Position numbers and translations under genes: made by a program | Part shown: piece after piece, positions 6,586-10,892 of the stretch | Layout: each line of letters starts with the position of its first letter | Numbering within the stretch: position 1 is the first letter of the stretch | Notes under the pieces: model-generated | Seen by the model: only the letters and a program-made list of their open reading frames with translations | Database searches by the model: none | What the model was told of the DNA's origin: nothing | Assembly: GCA_028293365.1 (NCBI GenBank) | Contig: JAQGOX010000035.1 | Location: forward strand, 1-10,892 | Source of the DNA: Verrucomicrobiales bacterium | GTDB lineage: Bacteria; Verrucomicrobiota; Verrucomicrobiia; Limisphaerales; SXQI01 | DNA length: 10,892 bases | Reading direction: 5' to 3'

Positions 6586-7980
6586 ATGGATAAAGAGCAG
6601 GTTTCAGAAGTGTTGCTGGAAATTGGTGTGTTGCTCGAGTTAAAAGGGGAAAACCCTTTCAAAACTCGTGCCTACGCCAACGCCGCGCGCGCTCTGGATA
6701 CATTGGGCGAGTCTCTCGATAAACTTGTTTCCGAGAATCGCCTGGGGGAAGTGAAAGGCATTGGTGCCGCACTCCAGGATAAAATTTCCCAACTCGTCAC
6801 CACCGGCAAGCTTCCTTATTACGATGAGCTCAAGGCCTCGTTGCCTCCAGGACTTTTCGCCATGCTTCAAATTCCAGGATTGGGACCGAAGAAAGTCAAA
6901 GCACTCTACGAAAAACTTAAAATCGCTACCGTCGAACAACTCGAAAAAGCCTGTCGCGATGGCCAGATCGCGGGCCTGGATGGCTTTGGCGAAAAGACTC
7001 AGGGCAAAATCATTGAAGGCATTCATTTTCGATCCCAGTACGCCAGCCGCCATTATCTCAGCAAGGCTCTCACCGCTGCCGAGCCGATTTTACAGAGGCT
7101 GCGCGAACAGCGCGATGTGATTCGTTGCAGCACGGCCGGCAGCGTCCGGCGCTCGAAGGAAATCATCGGCGATGTCGATTTTCTCGCCTCGTCGAATCAA
7201 CCTGCAAGTGTGATTGATTTTTTCACGAAGCTGGACGGAATCGTTTCCGTAAGCGCCAAAGGCGATACCAAGGCGAGCGTTGTCCTCGGAGGTGGCATTC
7301 AGGCCGATTTACGGGTAGTTTCCGATGCGGAGTACCCTTTCGCCCTCGCCTATTTTACCGGAAGCAAGGAACACAACATCGTCATGCGCCAGCGCGCGAT
7401 ACAGCGAGGCTTGCGCCTGAACGAATACGGTTTGTTCCGTTCGGAGGCGGAAACTCGGGACCCTGCCTTGCGAGTGGCTTGTCTGACGGAAGATGAGATT
7501 TACGAAAAGTTGGATCTGGTCTATGTCCCCCCTGAATTGCGCGAAGACCATGGGGAATTCGCGGCTGCTGAGAAAGGCGACCTGCCTCGCCTGGTTGAAT
7601 GGACCGATTTGAAAGGCTCGCTGCACAACCATTCCACCTGGAGCGATGGTCGTTGCACGATTGAGGACATCACTGAATTCATGCAGGAACTGGGATTTAG
7701 CTACTGGGCGATTACCGATCATTCAAAGTCATCCGTTCAAGCCCATGGCCTCACCCCCGAGCGCCTTCGCGAACAAATTGTCGCCGTAAAGGAAATGAAC
7801 GAAAAGCTGGCAGGCGAGGGGACTGACTTCCGGCTGCTGACCGGAAGTGAAGTCGATATACTTGCTGGCGGCGAACTGGACTTCGATGATGGCCTGCTTT
7901 CCGAACTCGATGTCGTATTTGCCAGTGTGCACAATGCATTCTCGCAAACCGAAGCGGAAATGACCAAGCGCCTTATCTGA
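6586..7980 (+). CDS. polX: DNA polymerase X family protein, interrupted by in-frame TGA
   Basis: Bacterial PolX combines a Pol-beta-like gap-filling polymerase with a PHP exonuclease, and acts in base-excision and break repair. Numbering from ATG 6586: helix-hairpin-helix elements lie at about 58-60 (GIG), 97-101 (PGLGP) and 132-136 (DGFGE). The nucleotidyltransferase motif GSVRR is at 185-189, with catalytic aspartates D196, D198 (GDVDFL) and D241 (QADLRV). The PHP domain starts with HNHS (347-350), then TDHS (377-380), E422 in GSEVDI and H449 in SVHN. A TGA at codon 465 (7978-7980) then stops a 464-residue product. The same frame continues to 8340 with clear homology, so a normal-length protein (584 codons) has been cut. 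The truncated form keeps a complete polymerase core but an incomplete PHP site. A TTG at 6559 is a less likely start. No Shine-Dalgarno is visible. Confidence 0.9.
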   Translation: MDKEQVSEVLLEIGVLLELKGENPFKTRAYANAARALDTLGESLDKLVSENRLGEVKGIGAALQDKISQLVTTGKLPYYDELKASLPPGLFAMLQIPGLGPKKVKALYEKLKIATVEQLEKACRDGQIAGLDGFGEKTQGKIIEGIHFRSQYASRHYLSKALTAAEPILQRLREQRDVIRCSTAGSVRRSKEIIGDVDFLASSNQPASVIDFFTKLDGIVSVSAKGDTKASVVLGGGIQADLRVVSDAEYPFALAYFTGSKEHNIVMRQRAIQRGLRLNEYGLFRSEAETRDPALRVACLTEDEIYEKLDLVYVPPELREDHGEFAAAEKGDLPRLVEWTDLKGSLHNHSTWSDGRCTIEDITEFMQELGFSYWAITDHSKSSVQAHGLTPERLREQIVAVKEMNEKLAGEGTDFRLLTGSEVDILAGGELDFDDGLLSELDVVFASVHNAFSQTEAEMTKRLI

Positions 7981-8340
7981 GCCTCTCAAAACCCCAACGT
8001 CCACATGCTCGGTCATCTGACGGGTCGATTGCTTCTCGAGCGTGAACCTTACAAAGTGAATCAGCATGCCGTCATTGATGCGTGCGCGGAAACGGGTACG
8101 TGGATTGAACTAAACGCAAGTCCCTACCGCTTCGACATGGATTGGCGCATGTGGATCTATGCGCGTTCCAAAGGAGTGAAGTGTGTTATCAATTGCGATG
8201 CGCATCGCAACGAACACGCCGGCTTCCTGCGGCTCGGAGCTGGCGTGGCGCGCAAAGGCTGGCTCACGAAAAATGAGGTGATGAATACCTTGCCTCTGGT
8301 TGCTCTCAAAAAAGAATTGCAGAAAAAGCGCGGCGGCTGA
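7981..8340 (+). pseudogene. polX: C-terminal PHP portion of PolX beyond the in-frame TGA
   Basis: This is the direct in-frame continuation of the upstream polX frame, not a separate gene. It encodes NPNVHMLGHLTGR with the PHP histidine H477, then IELNASPYRFDMDW, and CVINCDAHRN with D538 and H540 (whole-gene numbering). It ends with KKELQKKRGG and a TGA at 8338-8340. These are the last metal ligands of the PHP nuclease, which the truncated upstream product lacks. Homologues usually have arginine at the TGA position (RLIRA), so a single CGA-to-TGA transition explains the break. An ATG at 8005 (codon 474) could allow re-initiation 24 nt downstream, giving a 111-residue fragment, but there is no Shine-Dalgarno and the fragment would be half a domain. 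Readthrough, recent mutation and sequencing error all remain possible. Confidence 0.8.
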
Positions 8341-8731
8341 ATTCGTAGAGTAACTATCAGTTCGAAGCCTGCTTTCAAGATTTGGTAAATCCACCCGGAA
8401 CCACTCCTTGTCATAGCGCCGCACCAACTCCTCACTCGCTCTACAAACTTCAGATTGGAGCCAAGGCGCATGGAGCGCGGATTTTCAACCCGCAACAAGC
8501 AACTCAAACACCGCGCCGGTACTTTATTTTAAACCAACAAACGAAGCTGGAGGCTCCGTGTTTCGAATTTCTTGATCTCTTTTGCACAGCCTGCACAGAT
8601 TCGAGCACACATCCGGAAAATTCTCTGTTCGAACCAAACCTCTGAGGAGTTGCAACGGTAATCCGCTTAGTTGAAAGCTGGAATTTCCGGAGAGTCCTCT
8701 GCGTAAAAAATCTCCGTGATAGAGCTTTCCG
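8341..8731. other. Gene-free interval downstream of polX
   Basis: I see no convincing gene in these 391 bases. The open frames on both strands lack plausible starts and recognisable domains. No T-tailed hairpin that would terminate polX is visible. Two minor points: GGAGCGCGGATTTTCAACCCGC at 8471-8492 has short complementary ends (GCGG/CCGC), and CGGAGA (8688-8693) pairs with TCTCCG (8711-8716) across a 17-nt loop close to the larger inverted repeat that follows. This interval probably contains the promoter of the downstream urt genes, but I cannot place it. Confidence 0.4.
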
Positions 8732-8760
8732 CTTCCATGAATGAATTTGATTCATGGAAG
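8732..8760. repeat. Perfect 11-bp inverted repeat upstream of urtA
   Basis: CTTCCATGAAT (8732-8742) and ATTCATGGAAG (8750-8760) are exact reverse complements separated by 7 nt (GAATTTG). It is the strongest palindrome in the window. No T-run follows, so it is not a standard terminator. It lies about 220 bp ahead of urtA. The right arm contains the ATG of the possible leader ORF, so the RNA hairpin would hide that start; alternatively the DNA form could be an operator. It does not match the NtrC consensus. Confidence 0.6.
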
Positions 8761-8975
8761 AGATGAAATTATTCCTTCAGTCAAAATGTTCATCTGGCAT
8801 TGTCGAAGCTGAAGCCGATTCAGCGAATCACGATGGCTCGCAAAAACCCAGCGAGTCGTGGCGTCAAACTCCCGATCCGATTACGTCATCCAGCGTTGCG
8901 CTTGTGGCCCGGGATAAGGGTTTGAATTGGTTGGGATTAACGCTTGTGGGTATCGCTCCTGAATCAACGAAATAA
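8754..8975 (+). CDS. Possible small leader ORF upstream of urtA (73 aa)
   Basis: No family is recognised. The frame opens with MEEMKLFLQSK, is serine-rich in the middle, and ends with a mildly hydrophobic stretch (GLNWLGLTLVGIAPESTK). It begins two codons after an in-frame TGA, and its TAA ends 5 bp before the urtA ATG. That spacing is what one expects of a translationally coupled gene. Against it: there is no Shine-Dalgarno, the ATG lies inside an 11-bp inverted repeat, and an open frame of this length can occur by chance. If real, it may be a regulatory leader peptide or a small uncharacterised protein of the urea uptake operon. Confidence 0.28.
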   Translation: MEEMKLFLQSKCSSGIVEAEADSANHDGSQKPSESWRQTPDPITSSSVALVARDKGLNWLGLTLVGIAPESTK

Positions 8976-8980
8976 ACCCA

Positions 8981-10213
8981 ATGAAAAAGAGACTAAAGCA
9001 AATTGTAACACTTCTGGCTGCGCTCGCGGTCTGGTCGGCATCACAACCGAATCGTCTTTACGCTGCTGAATTTCCAACAGCACAAGTGAATACGACCGGC
9101 CTCGCGATTACAGATGATACGGTCACAGTGGGGCAGCTCCATTCCGCAACGGGCACGATGGCGATTAGCGAAACCGGCTCGATTCAAGCGGAGCAACTCG
9201 CGATCGAACAGATCAATGCCGGAGGCGGTGTTCTTGGCCGCAAAATTAAAATTATCGTCGAAGACGGAGCTAGTGATTGGCCAACGTTCGCTGAGAAGGC
9301 GAAGAAGCTTCTCGTGAATGATAAAGTCGCTTCCGTCTTCGGTTGCTGGACTTCTGCCTCGCGAAAAGCCGTTTTGCCGGTGTTCGAAAAAGAGAATGGA
9401 ATGCTCTATTACCCGACGTTCTACGAAGGACTGGAACAATCCAAAAACGTCATCTACACCGGGCAGGAAGCCACCCAACAGATTCTCGCCGGTCTTGATT
9501 GGATCGTAAAAGAAAAGAAGGCGAAGACATTTTATTTGATCGGCTCCGATTACATCTGGCCCAGAACATCCAACAAGATCGCGCGTAAACATATCGAAAA
9601 TGTGCTCAAAGGCAGCGTCGTCGGAGAGGAATACTACGCCCTCGGCCACACGCAATTCGGTTCACTGATCAATAAGATCAAATTGAAAAAGCCCGACGTC
9701 ATCTATGCGATCGTCGTTGGCGGCAGCAACGTCTCTTTCTACAAACAGCTAAAGGCCGCCGGAATTACGAGTGACAAATGGACGGTTCTCACCATCTCGG
9801 TTACGGAGGACGAAGTCCTCGGGATTGGAGGTGAAAACCTCGTTGGGTTTTATTCCGCGATGAAATATTTTCAATCGCTGAACAACGAGAATAACAAGGG
9901 CTTCGTTGAAGCTTTCAAGGCGAAGTACGGTGCGAAGAGCGTTATTGGCGATGTGACCCAGGCTGCGTATCTCGGGCCCTGGCTCTGGAAATTGGCCGTT
10001 GAGAAAGCCGGAAGTTTTGATGTCGATAAGATCGCCGCGGCCTCGCCTGGCATCGAGTTCACCAAGGCCCCCGAAGGTTACGTCAAGATTCACGAGAACC
10101 ACCATCTCTGGAGCAAGCTGCGCATTGGCCAGTGGCAAACTGACGGTCAGGCCAAGGTTCTTTATGAATCTGAGTTGATCGAGCCGAATCCTTTCCCCAA
10201 GGGCTATCAATGA
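8981..10213 (+). CDS. urtA: Urea/short-chain amide ABC transporter substrate-binding protein UrtA
   Basis: This 410-residue periplasmic binding protein belongs to the branched-chain amino acid type (fold type I). A signal peptide covers about residues 1-28: basic MKKRLKQ, then a hydrophobic core, with cleavage near LYA/AEF. UrtA-specific stretches follow: VGQLHSATGTMAISETG (50-66), GGGVLGRKIK (81-90), ASDWPTFAEKA (97-107), SVFGCWTSASRK (118-129) and YYPTFYEG (143-150). EYYALGHTQFGS comes later. The GTMAISET and FGCWTS blocks separate UrtA and the related FmdD from generic amino acid binders, and the downstream urtB supports the assignment. The protein delivers urea, or possibly formamide/acetamide, to the UrtBC permease. 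The ATG at 8981 has no Shine-Dalgarno. The stop is TGA, 62 bp before urtB. FmdD is the main alternative name. Confidence 0.9.
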   Translation: MKKRLKQIVTLLAALAVWSASQPNRLYAAEFPTAQVNTTGLAITDDTVTVGQLHSATGTMAISETGSIQAEQLAIEQINAGGGVLGRKIKIIVEDGASDWPTFAEKAKKLLVNDKVASVFGCWTSASRKAVLPVFEKENGMLYYPTFYEGLEQSKNVIYTGQEATQQILAGLDWIVKEKKAKTFYLIGSDYIWPRTSNKIARKHIENVLKGSVVGEEYYALGHTQFGSLINKIKLKKPDVIYAIVVGGSNVSFYKQLKAAGITSDKWTVLTISVTEDEVLGIGGENLVGFYSAMKYFQSLNNENNKGFVEAFKAKYGAKSVIGDVTQAAYLGPWLWKLAVEKAGSFDVDKIAAASPGIEFTKAPEGYVKIHENHHLWSKLRIGQWQTDGQAKVLYESELIEPNPFPKGYQ

Positions 10214-10275
10214 TCTGAGTGTCGGTCATGCGCCCGGAAACGAAAATACAAACTGCCAGTTAATTTTTTTAGATT

Positions 10276-10892
10276 ATGTTTGGATATTCTCCTTCAGAAC
10301 TTTGGTCGATTTTTGTAATGCAGGGGTTCGCCGGGCTCAGTTTATTCAGCGTGCTGCTGCTGATGTCGCTAGGGTTGGCGATCATCTTCGGTCAGATGGG
10401 CGTCGTGAACCTTGCCCATGGAGAGTTCATGGCTCTCGGGGCCTACATGGTCTATCTCTGTTCAGAGATAGTTCATAATCATTTTCCTGCGCTCGTTCCC
10501 TTCTACTTTATCATCGCGGTCGGCATCGCTTTTCTTGCCGCCGCGGTGGTAGGGCTTTTTGTGGAATGGTCCTTGATTCGTTTTCTCTACAAGCGACCTC
10601 TCGACACACTTCTCGCGACCTGGGGGTTGAGTTTGATCATGCAACAGGCATTTCGCTCAATCTTCGGGGCGCGGGAAGTGACTCCCACACTTCCTGACTG
10701 GCTGATGGGATCGTTCAAACCAACCGACACGATCGATATTCCCATCAACGGCGTGTTCGTCATGGGACTAACTCTGCTCCTCACCTTCGGCGTCTGGTTG
10801 TTTATGTTCCGTTCGCGGACCGGTCTTCAGATGCGCGCCACCGTGCAGAATCGCATGATGAGCGGAGCAGCCGGAATCAACACTGGACGGAT
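10276..10892 (+). CDS. urtB: Urea ABC transporter permease UrtB, 5' part
   Basis: The frame from ATG 10276 stays open to the right edge (205 codons), so the C-terminal part is missing. It encodes a LivH-type inner-membrane permease. A hydrophobic helix (about 18-38) leads into GQMGVVNLAHGEFMALGAY (39-57), the signature of this permease family. Further helices lie at about 75-97 and 158-178. RPLDTLLATWGLSLIMQQ with RSIFGAREVTP is characteristic of UrtB rather than LivH. UrtB pairs with UrtC to form the channel, and UrtD and UrtE, expected downstream, supply ATP hydrolysis. The gene follows urtA after 62 bp that include a run of seven T residues. No Shine-Dalgarno is seen. Confidence 0.92.
   Translation, partial: MFGYSPSELWSIFVMQGFAGLSLFSVLLLMSLGLAIIFGQMGVVNLAHGEFMALGAYMVYLCSEIVHNHFPALVPFYFIIAVGIAFLAAAVVGLFVEWSLIRFLYKRPLDTLLATWGLSLIMQQAFRSIFGAREVTPTLPDWLMGSFKPTDTIDIPINGVFVMGLTLLLTFGVWLFMFRSRTGLQMRATVQNRMMSGAAGINTGR

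Noticed and set aside
7978..7980. TGA in polX read as selenocysteine or as a reassigned codon
   Set aside because: PolX homologues have arginine, not cysteine, at this site, I see no SECIS-like hairpin just downstream, and several other genes in the window end normally in TGA.
8795..8809. Possible sigma-54 promoter (CTGGCAT, GG-N10-GC) upstream of urtA
   Set aside because: The -24 half looks fair, but the -12 half reads GAAGC rather than TTGC, so a GG-N10-GC match alone is expected by chance.
8341..8980. Guanidine-type riboswitch upstream of the urt genes
   Set aside because: Looked for because such RNAs are linked to urea-related transport and metabolism. I could not find the conserved core or the ACGR-type paired loops.

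Overview
The window looks like chromosomal DNA from a free-living verrucomicrobial bacterium, most like the Pedosphaera/Limisphaerales group. This is pattern recognition, not a search result. The reasons are an orphan H-X9-DG prepilin-like protein, a planctomycete/verrucomicrobial-style secreted PQQ-type beta-propeller, a relic of a four-helix-bundle 'suffix domain' protein, and a near-total lack of Shine-Dalgarno sequences. The standard bacterial code applies: TGA ends several intact genes here.

Left part (minus strand, read right to left): mreB, mreC, mreD and the first 28 codons of a gene that looks like mrdA (PBP2). This is the rod-shape operon. MreB filaments at the inner membrane, with MreC, MreD and PBP2, direct lateral wall synthesis. 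Upstream of mreB, on the plus strand, lies the orphaned C-terminal end of a four-helix-bundle suffix-domain protein, with no recognisable N-terminal part.

Middle: a secreted beta-propeller gene (minus) diverges from a type II secretion-style prepilin gene (plus) across about 280 bp that holds two short inverted repeats. A 63-residue charged hypothetical protein follows. It is tail-to-tail with thiD (HMP/HMP-P kinase, thiamine synthesis), 13 bp apart. thiD in turn diverges from polX.

polX (family X DNA polymerase plus PHP nuclease) is interrupted by an in-frame TGA at codon 465. The reading frame and the family homology continue unbroken on the far side. The truncated product keeps the polymerase domain but loses the last PHP metal ligands.

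Right part (plus strand): after about 390 bp with no convincing gene come a perfect 11-bp inverted repeat, a possible 73-aa leader ORF, then urtA and the start of urtB. These encode the binding protein and first permease of a urea or short-chain amide ABC importer, which continues past the window edge.

I found no defence system, mobile element, CRISPR array or RNA gene, and nothing that amounts to a new system. The best leads are the polX nonsense codon, the four-helix-suffix relic and the structured region ahead of urtA.
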